Assembly: GCA_024762745.1 (NCBI GenBank)
Contig: JANTGV010000058.1
Span: 1-7,058, forward strand
Direction of reading: 5' to 3'
Length of the DNA stretch: 7,058 nucleotides
Source: Sulfurimonas sp.
GTDB lineage: Bacteria > Campylobacterota > Campylobacteria > Campylobacterales > Sulfurimonadaceae
Translations under genes and position numbers: made by a program
The notes under the pieces: model-generated
Databases searched by the model: none
Told to the model about the DNA's origin: nothing
The model's input: the letters and a program-made list of their open reading frames with translations, nothing else
Shown here: positions 1 to 6,657 of the stretch, piece by piece
Position numbering within the stretch: the stretch's first letter is position 1
Layout of the letters: every line of letters starts with the position of its first letter

Positions 1-332
1 CCTTTTATCTACTCCCAATTGTCCTAATGTTCTCTCGACTAAACGCAACTCTTGGAGTCTATTTTTACAACTACATCAGCAGTGGAGTTGGAAAACTTTT
101 AAAAGAGGAGTTAAGCTTTAAGTACCTTGTCTTTGCTCTTCTCTACTCTTTGGTTATCGCCTACTTTTTCTCGTTTCTCTCTGCGTTTTTTGTAGCTCTT
201 TTTATCCTCATTATTATCGCTAAGTTTTTCACTGCTCGACTCGGCGGGCTCAACGGTGACATCTACGGCTTCATCATAGAAGTCAGCGAACTTGCGCTTT
301 TAAACTACATCATCATAAGCAATGTTTCATGA
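1..332 (+). CDS. cobS: Adenosylcobinamide-GDP ribazoletransferase (cobalamin synthase), 3' part only
   Basis: The reading frame is open from base 3 to the TGA at 330-332 and has no stop before the left edge, so this is the C-terminal 109 codons of a gene that begins outside the window; the ATG at 27 is internal. CobS is an integral inner-membrane enzyme that joins adenosylcobinamide-GDP to alpha-ribazole (or its phosphate) in the last steps of cobalamin assembly. The visible part has a long hydrophobic stretch (about residues 40-72 of the visible part) followed by GGLNGDIYGFIIEVSE, which matches the family's C-terminal GG-x-x-GD-x-x-G-x-x-x-E-x-x-E motif, and then a final hydrophobic segment. 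Its stop overlaps the cobC start as ATGA, suggesting translational coupling. Position, hydrophobicity, motif and the neighbouring cobC all agree. Confidence 0.88.
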   Translation, partial: FYLLPIVLMFSRLNATLGVYFYNYISSGVGKLLKEELSFKYLVFALLYSLVIAYFFSFLSAFFVALFILIIIAKFFTARLGGLNGDIYGFIIEVSELALLNYIIISNVS

Positions 333-871
333 AGATAACACTTGTGAGGCATGCAGAGGTAGCTGAAGAGTACCAAGGCAGATACAATGGACATATCGAT
401 ATCTCTCTTTCTAAAAAAGGAAAGGAAGATGCGAAAGGGTTAGCAAAAAAGCTAAAACACATTGCGTTTGATAAGGTCTACTGCTCTGACTTGCTTCGAG
501 CCAAAGAGACACTCTCTGCATTTAATGTAGATAAGGAGATTATCTATACAGAGAGACTGCGTGAGAAGTCTTGGGGTAGACATGAGGGGAAAAGTTTTCA
601 TGAGATAGTAGAGAGTGGCATAGAGTATAAAAATTTCGAGCAGTGGATAAACGCACTTGGTGGAGAGGATATTGAGAACTATACTCAAAGACTTAAGGAG
701 TACTTTTATGAGACGATTTTAAAACAAAATGTAGAGAACATCTTAATAGTCACTCACTCTGGAGTTATCAAAACACTACTGAGTATCATAAAAAACATCT
801 CACTTGAAGAGGCTTTTTCAACAGAGTTACCCTACTCCTCTTTTATTACATTAGATACAATACATTTATGA
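329..871 (+). CDS. cobC: Alpha-ribazole phosphatase-like histidine phosphatase
   Basis: This 180-aa protein belongs to the histidine phosphatase (phosphoglycerate mutase-like) superfamily. Visible signatures are LVRHAE at residues 5-10 with the catalytic His8, SDLLRAKET (53-61) giving the phosphate-pocket Arg57, the LRE segment at 77-79 supplying a likely acid residue, and VTHSG (141-145) with the second catalytic His143. The length is typical of CobC/PhpB enzymes. CobC removes the 5'-phosphate from alpha-ribazole phosphate in nucleotide-loop assembly of cobalamin; the adjacent cobS makes this assignment much more likely than a general phosphatase. There is no good Shine-Dalgarno before ATG 329, and the start overlaps the cobS stop, so translation is probably coupled to cobS. 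No signal peptide is seen; the protein should be cytoplasmic. The superfamily call is near certain; the substrate is inferred from context. Confidence 0.88.
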   Translation: MKITLVRHAEVAEEYQGRYNGHIDISLSKKGKEDAKGLAKKLKHIAFDKVYCSDLLRAKETLSAFNVDKEIIYTERLREKSWGRHEGKSFHEIVESGIEYKNFEQWINALGGEDIENYTQRLKEYFYETILKQNVENILIVTHSGVIKTLLSIIKNISLEEAFSTELPYSSFITLDTIHL

Positions 872-1065
872 AAAACTATAAAATTACTGATGAAAACCTG
901 CAAAACCTTGAGGCTTTTAAAAGCATACTAAACAAAGATGAAAACGCAATGATAAATGAAGCTCTTGAGCTCTACTTTACAGAAGAAGCAGAAAAGCTTA
1001 AAGAGGCTGAAAACTCCCAAACAAACCTAAGCTTTGATGAGTTTTGGGATGGGCTAGACCTTTAA
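868..1065 (+). CDS. Small ribbon-helix-helix-like protein, possible orphan antitoxin or regulator
   Basis: A 65-aa acidic protein with no signal peptide or membrane segment. Residues 3-6 (NYKI) could form a short strand, followed by two amphipathic helices (about 8-23 and 25-46) with an INEALELY segment. This is the strand-helix-helix pattern of Arc/CopG-type ribbon-helix-helix proteins. The C-terminal tail NLSFDEFWDGLDL (53-65) resembles the acidic aromatic tails of some type II antitoxins. No toxin gene follows: the next gene is on the other strand and overlaps its stop. The ATG overlaps the cobC stop as ATGA, so it is the last gene of the cobalamin operon and probably depends on coupled translation. 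The fold is inferred by eye; DNA binding or antitoxin activity is speculative. It could instead be a small conserved protein of unknown role. Confidence 0.65.
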   Translation: MKNYKITDENLQNLEAFKSILNKDENAMINEALELYFTEEAEKLKEAENSQTNLSFDEFWDGLDL

Positions 1066-2075
1066 TAGAGCCAGGAGAGCACCACTGTTCCAACTGTATG
1101 GATTTCATCTTCAAGCGTAAATTTAGGGGTACTTTTTGTCTGCATGAAGTCAAGAACGATATTTTCATATCTCGCCGTAAAGCCAAATCCCAAGTAAGCA
1201 ACAAAATTCTCTTTATCTACAGAGTGACTATCTTTAAAGGTGTTACCATCTAAGAATATATCGTGTACAACCGCTGAACCATAGCCATTAAGGTTGAAAC
1301 TAAAGCTCCACTTCTCTCTTTTCATGTTTTCACACTCATCCAAGACCACGACCCCAACTTCTCCTCCAGCATTTATAGTTGAAACTCCAAAATCTTTAGG
1401 AATATTCCAACCAAAACGTACGCTGAGTCCTGCCGTTGCTCCTGTAGTAATATTTCCTAAATCAGCTTGCACAAAAGGAATAAAAGAGCTTTCAAAACTT
1501 CCTTCTGACTGAGGCACAAAACGCCATTTACGGACATACTTCAAGTTTATTCCCAACTCATTTTTAAGTTGGTTATTCCAACCTTTTGGAAGTGTACTAT
1601 TTGTCATCTTGTGTATAATCTCTTGTATCTCTTCAGTCTTTGAAGCTGGACCAACCATCCCTACATGAAGATAGAGAGTTCTTAAATCTGTTTGAGAACT
1701 CTTATGGAGTCCATACTCAAAATATGTCCATCCAGTATAAGGACGATCATCTTCAATAAGTGCTGTCTCAGTAAGGTCAGCCGGTGTATACATCTGGTTT
1801 ACAAGAGAAAAGCTTACATAAGCATCATACTCTCCATTGTCCAAAAACAAGATGTCATAAAGAGGGTTTGCCTGGTTTATAACATGATAAATCAGACTAA
1901 ATTTTTCCCCTGATGAGTACTGAGCATCTGTTGTAGAAAAGAGGTCGTTTTCAAAAAAAACATTAAACCTGTTAAACTCCCAATTCTCACTCATATCAAT
2001 CTTTTCCAACTTATCTGAGAGTAGACTCATAGGTAACACCAACATTAATATAACAGATGCCAAAGACTTTTTCAT
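1062..2075 (-). CDS. lpxR: LpxR-family lipid A 3'-O-deacylase (DUF2219), outer membrane
   Basis: A 337-aa protein. The start at 2075 is chosen because it gives a clear signal peptide (MKKS then a hydrophobic core to about residue 20), has a purine-rich AGAAGAG upstream, and begins just after the cti stop; an upstream in-frame ATG at 2123 would overlap cti. LpxR is an outer-membrane beta-barrel enzyme that releases the 3'-acyloxyacyl chain of lipid A. Family landmarks occur in order: FENDLFSTTD (41-50, with the catalytic-type Asn43-Asp44), QYSSG (52-56), DDRPYTGW (109-116), VGPAS (141-145), QEIIHK with His155 at the position of the catalytic histidine, and KGWNNQLKNE (164-173). The protein ends in Tyr, as expected for BAM-assembled barrels. 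It is the second gene of the cti operon, 22 bp after cti. The family is secure; activity on this organism's lipid A is inferred. Confidence 0.9.
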   Translation of the reverse strand: MKKSLASVILMLVLPMSLLSDKLEKIDMSENWEFNRFNVFFENDLFSTTDAQYSSGEKFSLIYHVINQANPLYDILFLDNGEYDAYVSFSLVNQMYTPADLTETALIEDDRPYTGWTYFEYGLHKSSQTDLRTLYLHVGMVGPASKTEEIQEIIHKMTNSTLPKGWNNQLKNELGINLKYVRKWRFVPQSEGSFESSFIPFVQADLGNITTGATAGLSVRFGWNIPKDFGVSTINAGGEVGVVVLDECENMKREKWSFSFNLNGYGSAVVHDIFLDGNTFKDSHSVDKENFVAYLGFGFTARYENIVLDFMQTKSTPKFTLEDEIHTVGTVVLSWLY

Positions 2076-2097
2076 TTTTAATATATTCTCTTCTATT

Positions 2098-4488
2098 TTA
2101 ATATCCAAATTCACTCCAACCATATCGGTAGTATCGGTTTAAATCATATAAGCCTGCGTTTACTGGGTCTTTTTCATTAAAGTGCTCTTGAAACCAATCA
2201 AAATGCACCCAAAAATTTTCATCATCTCGCCCTATAAAATATTTTGCACTCTTGGCCATATACTTATCACTTCCGTCAAAATTTTTCAACATATCAAAAA
2301 AATCAGGAAGCTCTCTATAGTGTACATTTGCAAACATATTAGGATAAGAACCTACAGAACCCTCAATAATATCCAAAGTATCTCTTTTAGGATCAACCTG
2401 TTCTCCATTAAAAAGAGAGTTCACATTGTCATGCCAACGATTAATAACTATTGTAAAAACTCTACTCGAACCATCTCCTTTAATAACACGTATATGAAGT
2501 GTATTAACCCCGTTATCAGTTACATGTTTTATAAAGCCTGTTCCTGGTGCAGTTAAGGATCTGGCTGCGTTTTTAATATCTGCATGTGAATTAAACTCCG
2601 TTGGCATCTTCGGCAACTTGTATCCCGTTTTATAGTAGTTTATATCATCAAAAGCTATCTCTGTTGATTTGAGAATATGGTTCTCTACAACTTGCTCAAT
2701 AAACTCTCTTTTGTAGTTTTGAGTTTCATAGTTGACTTTTGAACCACGCTTCATAAGCTCATAACCCTTAGCCCCCTCTTCATCTTTAATATTTTCAATA
2801 CCATCATTAATATACCACGATTTAAACAGCTCTAAGCGGCTACCGTAGGGCATATAAGAGATAAAATTAAGCTCCCCTTCCATGCGTAGAAAATCCATAT
2901 ATCTTCTTATGTTTGTTTGGTGAGATATATTTCCAAAAACGTCATATCCTGCTACCAAAGAGTAGTAAATTCTCTCAAACTGCGGATAGTCTATAACCCA
3001 CATAGTTCGGGGAAGTCCACCTAGAACTCCTTTATGCACAGATGCACTATCAAAATGACGATAGATGGTTAAAATCGGTGCATCCTTTTCTGTGTTCCCT
3101 CTCCATATAGAGTCTACTCCTAAACCATCTGGATATGTTTTGTTGTATAGCTCCTGTTTGGCATAAAAATACTTTTCATATCTATCTTTATACTCATCAC
3201 TAAAGGTCTTTAAGATGCCATTGTTACTCGTCTTTATAGGCATACTTAAGTTGTCGAATTGTGACTTAATAAACTCCGGATTACTCAAAGAGAGATCAAA
3301 CTCAGGATCTGCGAACATCACCCAAAAATGATCATGAATCACATTAAGTGCCATCTGCCCGCGACACACTGGTCCACGGATAAAAGTCATTACTATGTAG
3401 TTTGCGTTATCAAGTAAAAACAGATAGCGTGATTTGGCCGGAATCTGATAAAAAGTTACAAATGGATTCGCGCTCATCTCTACATCATAATCTGTATAGT
3501 GAGGCTCTTCTATCCATTTTGGTTCTATAAAGAGCTCTTTAAATCTCTCTAGTTTCTTATCGTCAAACTCCACAACCATATGCGTTTTATGCACTATCGT
3601 AGAGTGAATTTTTCGAAATCTGTAGTAAAATTTCTCCACCTTAGGGTCATCATAGGGACGAAGTGTGGGAATAATCTCTATCTTCTCTGGAGCAGGTGTA
3701 GATGAACGTACTATCTCATAAAACTCTGCTGGCGCAACCTTAAAATTCCAATGTGCAAGAAATAGATGTTCATAAAGGTATCTTGCAGTCACAGAGTGTT
3801 TAGCATCTTCGGTGTTTAAAAATGCTTCCCATTTTTCTATCTCAAACGCAGCTTCTGTGCTTGGTGTCGTTAAATTTTTCTGTTGTATCTCACTTGGGCC
3901 ATATGCACCACGGTGTAACCACTGAGCCAATGTAGTGTACTCTGACTCTTTAAGGGCTGGAAACCCATAAGGCATCCCATGATTTTGTTTCTTTGCCATA
4001 TACTCATTCAACTCTTTTTTGTTCTTAGGGCAGATGAGCTCATCACTCTCAGGCTCATAAGAACCTAAAATTTGAGGATTTTTCTTTTTATCATGAAGCA
4101 TATGCATCATAATCGAATCATTATGGCTCTGGTTCGAATCAACAGATTTCGTAACAGAGTAAAACTCTTTTGCGTGCCACTCCTCTGTATCCTTAGCATC
4201 CATAAAAAGACGGGTAGGTTCTATCGCTCTTAAACGCATTGCATCATAGACCAAAAGCTTACTTGCCCCTCTATCTACCCCCTCAAAAGAGCTGAACTTT
4301 GACTGGCAAGGAGAGTTATAACATGAGTGGCAAGAAACGCAGCGTTTGTCTAAAATAGGTTTTACATCTCTTAGATAATCTATCTCCTGCTGGCTCAACT
4401 CTACTTTTACCGGTTCTACTACTGGTGCACTACATCCCGCTAATAAAACAAAGAGTATAGTTATAAACGCAACTTTTAAAAACCTCAT
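2098..4488 (-). CDS. cti: Fatty acid cis/trans isomerase, haem-c lipoprotein
   Basis: A 796-aa periplasmic enzyme that converts cis-unsaturated acyl chains of membrane phospholipids to trans, rigidifying the membrane quickly under solvent, heat or osmotic stress (known from Pseudomonas and Vibrio, where Cti is of similar length). Start 4488 is preferred over the in-frame ATG at 4515 because GGAG lies 7 nt upstream of it and it gives a compact lipoprotein signal with lipobox LAGC (Cys19) followed by Ser, favouring outer-membrane sorting. The haem-c motif CVSCH is at 50-54, with extra Cys56 and Cys61. Further on, GMPYGFPAL (171-179) and LAQWLHRGA (187-195) resemble the distal-Met region and C-terminal helix of cytochrome c, so Met172 is a candidate axial ligand. 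The remaining 600 residues form the isomerase body. It is the first gene of the operon with lpxR. A lipid anchor rather than a cleaved soluble form is inferred. Confidence 0.93.
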   Translation of the reverse strand: MRFLKVAFITILFVLLAGCSAPVVEPVKVELSQQEIDYLRDVKPILDKRCVSCHSCYNSPCQSKFSSFEGVDRGASKLLVYDAMRLRAIEPTRLFMDAKDTEEWHAKEFYSVTKSVDSNQSHNDSIMMHMLHDKKKNPQILGSYEPESDELICPKNKKELNEYMAKKQNHGMPYGFPALKESEYTTLAQWLHRGAYGPSEIQQKNLTTPSTEAAFEIEKWEAFLNTEDAKHSVTARYLYEHLFLAHWNFKVAPAEFYEIVRSSTPAPEKIEIIPTLRPYDDPKVEKFYYRFRKIHSTIVHKTHMVVEFDDKKLERFKELFIEPKWIEEPHYTDYDVEMSANPFVTFYQIPAKSRYLFLLDNANYIVMTFIRGPVCRGQMALNVIHDHFWVMFADPEFDLSLSNPEFIKSQFDNLSMPIKTSNNGILKTFSDEYKDRYEKYFYAKQELYNKTYPDGLGVDSIWRGNTEKDAPILTIYRHFDSASVHKGVLGGLPRTMWVIDYPQFERIYYSLVAGYDVFGNISHQTNIRRYMDFLRMEGELNFISYMPYGSRLELFKSWYINDGIENIKDEEGAKGYELMKRGSKVNYETQNYKREFIEQVVENHILKSTEIAFDDINYYKTGYKLPKMPTEFNSHADIKNAARSLTAPGTGFIKHVTDNGVNTLHIRVIKGDGSSRVFTIVINRWHDNVNSLFNGEQVDPKRDTLDIIEGSVGSYPNMFANVHYRELPDFFDMLKNFDGSDKYMAKSAKYFIGRDDENFWVHFDWFQEHFNEKDPVNAGLYDLNRYYRYGWSEFGY

Positions 4489-4495
4489 CAACTGG

Positions 4496-4500
4496 CTCCA
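4496..4500 (-). promoter_or_regulatory. Ribosome binding site that decides the cti start
   Basis: On the minus strand TGGAG ends 7 nt before the ATG at 4488. The alternative ATG at 4515 has only A/T-rich sequence and two TATAAT hexamers upstream and no Shine-Dalgarno. This supports the 796-aa product. Confidence 0.75.
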
Positions 4501-4526
4501 AAAATATAATTTCATTAAAATAAAGA

Positions 4527-4541
4527 ATTATAGTTATTATA
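4527..4541 (-). promoter_or_regulatory. Tandem TATAAT -10 elements upstream of cti
   Basis: Read on the minus strand, two perfect TATAAT hexamers occupy 4541-4536 and 4532-4527, 9 bp apart. They lie about 40-50 bp before the preferred cti start, so a transcript would start around 4515-4530 with a short leader. No convincing -35 box is seen upstream, which is common for the vegetative sigma factor of Campylobacterota. Low-complexity AT sequence makes a chance match possible. Confidence 0.5.
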
Positions 4542-4577
4542 AACTGAATATAAGCTACTACATTAACCTTTAGAAAG

Positions 4578-4583
4578 TAAAAT
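4578..4583 (+). promoter_or_regulatory. Possible -10 element (TAAAAT) for the small lipoprotein gene
   Basis: TAAAAT lies 27 bp before the ATG at 4611 in the 122-bp region between two divergent genes, so a plus-strand promoter must be here or within the upstream cti sequence. The match is weak, and no -35 box is evident. Confidence 0.3.
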
Positions 4584-4610
4584 ACAAAAATCAAAAAACA
4601 AAGGTCACAA

Positions 4611-4754
4611 ATGAAAAACTTTATAATTATTGGGGCATTTTTAGCTCTACTTCTTGGCGGCTGTTCAGCAAAAGAGTTTAATAAAGGTGCAGACGGAATA
4701 ATAAATGATATCTCCAATGCTTTTGAAGAGAGTAGAGACAAATCAGCAGATTAG
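4611..4754 (+). CDS. Small lipoprotein of unknown function, 47 aa
   Basis: The ATG at 4611 is preceded by AAGG with a 6-nt spacer (4601-4604), and the frame runs to TAG at 4752-4754. The protein begins MKNF, has a hydrophobic core (residues 5-15) and a textbook lipobox LGGC with Cys18, followed by Ser, which suggests outer-membrane sorting. The mature part is only 30 residues, charged and probably helical (KEFNKGADGIINDISNAFEE), resembling small entericidin-like or Lpp-like envelope lipoproteins in layout only. I do not recognise a family. It is divergent from cti and convergent with the DUF4105 gene, 7 bp separating the two stops. The good ribosome site plus lipobox make it a real gene despite its size. 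Confidence 0.8.
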   Translation: MKNFIIIGAFLALLLGGCSAKEFNKGADGIINDISNAFEESRDKSAD

Positions 4755-4763
4755 AAGCTGATT
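4741..4763. other. Inverted repeat spanning both convergent stop codons
   Basis: AATCAGC (4741-4747) and GCTGATT (4757-4763) form a 7-bp perfect stem with a 9-base loop. It covers the TAG of the lipoprotein gene and reaches into the TAA of the DUF4105 gene. Neither strand has a proper U-tract after the stem (AAAAATAG on plus, TGTCTC on minus), so it is at best a weak bidirectional terminator or a 3'-end stabilising hairpin. Confidence 0.4.
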
Positions 4764-6621
4764 AAAAATAGTAGTTGATAAGCGCCTTATAGGTCTGCTC
4801 ATCTTCATTACCTAAAGAGCCTAAATCTTTATAATCATATTTAAACTTTAATTGAAAATTTTGGGTGAATCTAAAACTCTGTGTAATTTTAGCCACGTTT
4901 TGTTCATCCCCATTATCGTAGTATCTTCTCGTAATTTCAAAATTTGTACTCATAAAATTATACTTATCGAAAACAAGACCTATACTCCCACCGACAGCTG
5001 CAACAAACTCATCAGCTACATAAAAGAGCGGGTCGATCGTCATATAAGTGTACGCAAGCTCATTACCCCAACTATACCCTGCTCCAACAGTTCCGATAAA
5101 ATTGGCTTCACTATCAAGGTAGTCTCTATCCCATGCAAATTTAGTTCTCCACGAGAGTGAATCAAAAAACTCTGAGCGTTGAGCAAGAGATACTATAGAG
5201 AGAATAGTTGCATCTTCAAGTTCCACTTCATCTTCACTGTAAGATAGCTCTATATCTAAAAACTCTATCTGAGTACCTCTTAAAAACCCATAATTAGAGT
5301 CTTCTAAATCATGATATGCAGGGCGAACTCCAATGAAACCTATCGCCTCTCCTTCTCGAGAGCCAGCTCCGACAGAGACCCTTATAGCTCGATGACTCTC
5401 TATAGGGTTTTGTGGAGTCTTAATCTCAAGTTTTTCCCCTTTACCAAGAGAAGCTCTCTCTTTTGAGAGATTATAAAAAAGGTCTATATACTCACTTTTT
5501 TGCATATCACTTCTGCTAAATGAGTACTCTAGAAACTCTGTTGAAGCCTCTAATATATACTGCTTTTGCTGTAAGGGGATAGTCTCATCTTTTATTATCC
5601 CATCTATAGTCAGTTCACCCTCAACTAGTTTTCTAGGCACCTCTAGGTAATTACCCTTAAGAAGCTCCTCATACTTTAAGAGAATACTGCGTTTAGATGC
5701 TCTATAGTTAGTTTCTGAGATTAAACCTTCTGCTTTTACAGCGTGAACAGTCTCAAGTGGAATAACCTCATAATGAAAATACTCTTTAAGACGGACTGTA
5801 GGTCTTGCTAGCTCTATAAGCCATAGCATATTATAGGAGCAGTTCTCTGTAAAAAAATAGTAATCCGACTGAGTACCATTAAGCTCCCAGATATGTCGAG
5901 TCATTCTCAGAACTTCTTCTTCACTCAGGTTTAAATCATACTCCCAAATGTCTCTCTGTTCCGTATCTCTATACTCTTTGAGCTTCTCATAGTACGGCAG
6001 TAGTGAATACTTTCCATAGTAACCGCCAAAAAGTCCTTTAACAGCAAAAAGAGCTGCGTTTTCCTCATCTGGATTTGCATCAGCCGCATAGTTAATAGCA
6101 TAGGATAATAGTCTTGATTTGTAAGCAGAATTTATACGTAAAAAAGTATGCCCAAACATAGATGCCGGAGAGTTTATATGTGCAGAAGGAAAGACTAAAG
6201 TAGCAGATTTTGGATTTAATCTTTTGAGAGTATCGTCATACTCTCTGCACTCAACTGCCGGAAAGTTATCTATCTGTAACTTCTCTTGTAACCAAGCCTT
6301 TCTTGCAGGAAAGAGACAGGCACTTGAGTTGTCATCGAATCTCTCTTCATTAAAAAACGCATCAAGTGTTGCATCGAGTTCATCTTTTGCATTAGTTTTT
6401 CCACTAGAAGAGAAGAAAAAACCGCTGTCATCAATCTCACTCTCTCCGTTGACCATATGAAGAAGCAGATGCCAGTACCTCTCATCTGAGAGGTTTAGTT
6501 CACCTGCTTTCTCTTTATAGTATTGTGAAGAAGCGCTTACAAAACTGATGCAAAAAATGAGTGTAAATAAGATTTTATATGAGATGGAAATTCCTAAAGA
6601 TAGTCTTTCAAAAATGGGCAA
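4762..6621 (-). CDS. DUF4105 / Lnb-like papain-fold protein with C-terminal beta-barrel
   Basis: Up to 619 codons. An N-terminal signal (hydrophobic core about residues 17-30, ending VSASS) precedes a DUF4105 (Lnb N-terminal periplasmic) domain with SPASMFGHTFLRI (151-163, His158) and FFTENCSYN (256-264, Cys261), the expected Cys/His pair of a papain/NlpC-P60-like thiol enzyme. From about residue 410 the chain becomes a series of alternating amphipathic strands and ends in YYF, the hallmark of an outer-membrane barrel. Lnb of Bacteroides is implicated in N-acylation of lipoproteins; whether this barrel-linked relative does so is unknown. The coordinate given uses TTG at 6621, the only conventional start codon in frame, but that codon lies in a hairpin arm without a Shine-Dalgarno. 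AGGA sits 6 nt before an ATC at 6585, which would give a tidier signal peptide. The gene follows DUF3015 on the same strand. Domain call is strong; start and function are uncertain. Confidence 0.85.
   Translation of the reverse strand: MPIFERLSLGISISYKILFTLIFCISFVSASSQYYKEKAGELNLSDERYWHLLLHMVNGESEIDDSGFFFSSSGKTNAKDELDATLDAFFNEERFDDNSSACLFPARKAWLQEKLQIDNFPAVECREYDDTLKRLNPKSATLVFPSAHINSPASMFGHTFLRINSAYKSRLLSYAINYAADANPDEENAALFAVKGLFGGYYGKYSLLPYYEKLKEYRDTEQRDIWEYDLNLSEEEVLRMTRHIWELNGTQSDYYFFTENCSYNMLWLIELARPTVRLKEYFHYEVIPLETVHAVKAEGLISETNYRASKRSILLKYEELLKGNYLEVPRKLVEGELTIDGIIKDETIPLQQKQYILEASTEFLEYSFSRSDMQKSEYIDLFYNLSKERASLGKGEKLEIKTPQNPIESHRAIRVSVGAGSREGEAIGFIGVRPAYHDLEDSNYGFLRGTQIEFLDIELSYSEDEVELEDATILSIVSLAQRSEFFDSLSWRTKFAWDRDYLDSEANFIGTVGAGYSWGNELAYTYMTIDPLFYVADEFVAAVGGSIGLVFDKYNFMSTNFEITRRYYDNGDEQNVAKITQSFRFTQNFQLKFKYDYKDLGSLGNEDEQTYKALINYYF
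6592..6595 (-). promoter_or_regulatory. Shine-Dalgarno facing a non-ATG codon (ATC)
   Basis: AGGA on the minus strand is followed by a 6-nt spacer and then ATC TCA (codon at 6585-6583), in frame with the DUF4105 protein and just before its hydrophobic signal core. No ATG or GTG in any frame is present on the minus strand between 6570 and 6621. This suggests initiation at ATC, or that an ancestral ATG has changed. Confidence 0.4.
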
Positions 6622-6645
6622 ACCAGACGAAAAATCGTCCGGTTT
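6620..6645 (-). terminator. Intercistronic hairpin, likely partial terminator after the DUF3015 gene
   Basis: On the minus strand AAACCGGACGA (6645-6635), loop TTTT (6634-6631) and TCGTCTGGTTT (6630-6620) form an 11-bp stem with one G-U wobble. The same stem on plus-strand RNA would carry an A-C mismatch, so the hairpin seems selected for the minus transcript. It begins 12 nt after the DUF3015 stop. The following GCCCATTTTT is only a delayed U-tract, so partial read-through into the DUF4105 gene is likely. It would raise the upstream product relative to the downstream one. Confidence 0.6.
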
Positions 6646-6657
6646 AATTTTACTTTT

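Noticed and set aside
452..688. Minus-strand open frame inside cobC
   Set aside because: cobC has clear catalytic motifs on the other strand; this is a shadow frame.
2076..2123. Upstream ATG (2123) as the lpxR start
   Set aside because: It would overlap the cti stop and add 16 hydrophilic residues before a perfect signal peptide that begins MKKS at 2075.
2182..2556. Plus-strand open frame opposite cti
   Set aside because: It lies antisense to a strongly conserved gene, and has no ribosome site or domain.
4489..4515. ATG at 4515 as the cti start
   Set aside because: No Shine-Dalgarno; it lies at the expected transcription start, and the ATG at 4488 has GGAG at ideal spacing.
4430..4741. Minus-strand open frame of about 100 codons across the divergent promoter
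   Set aside because: It overlaps the start of cti and nearly all of the well-supported small lipoprotein gene in the opposite sense, and its residues show no recognisable pattern.
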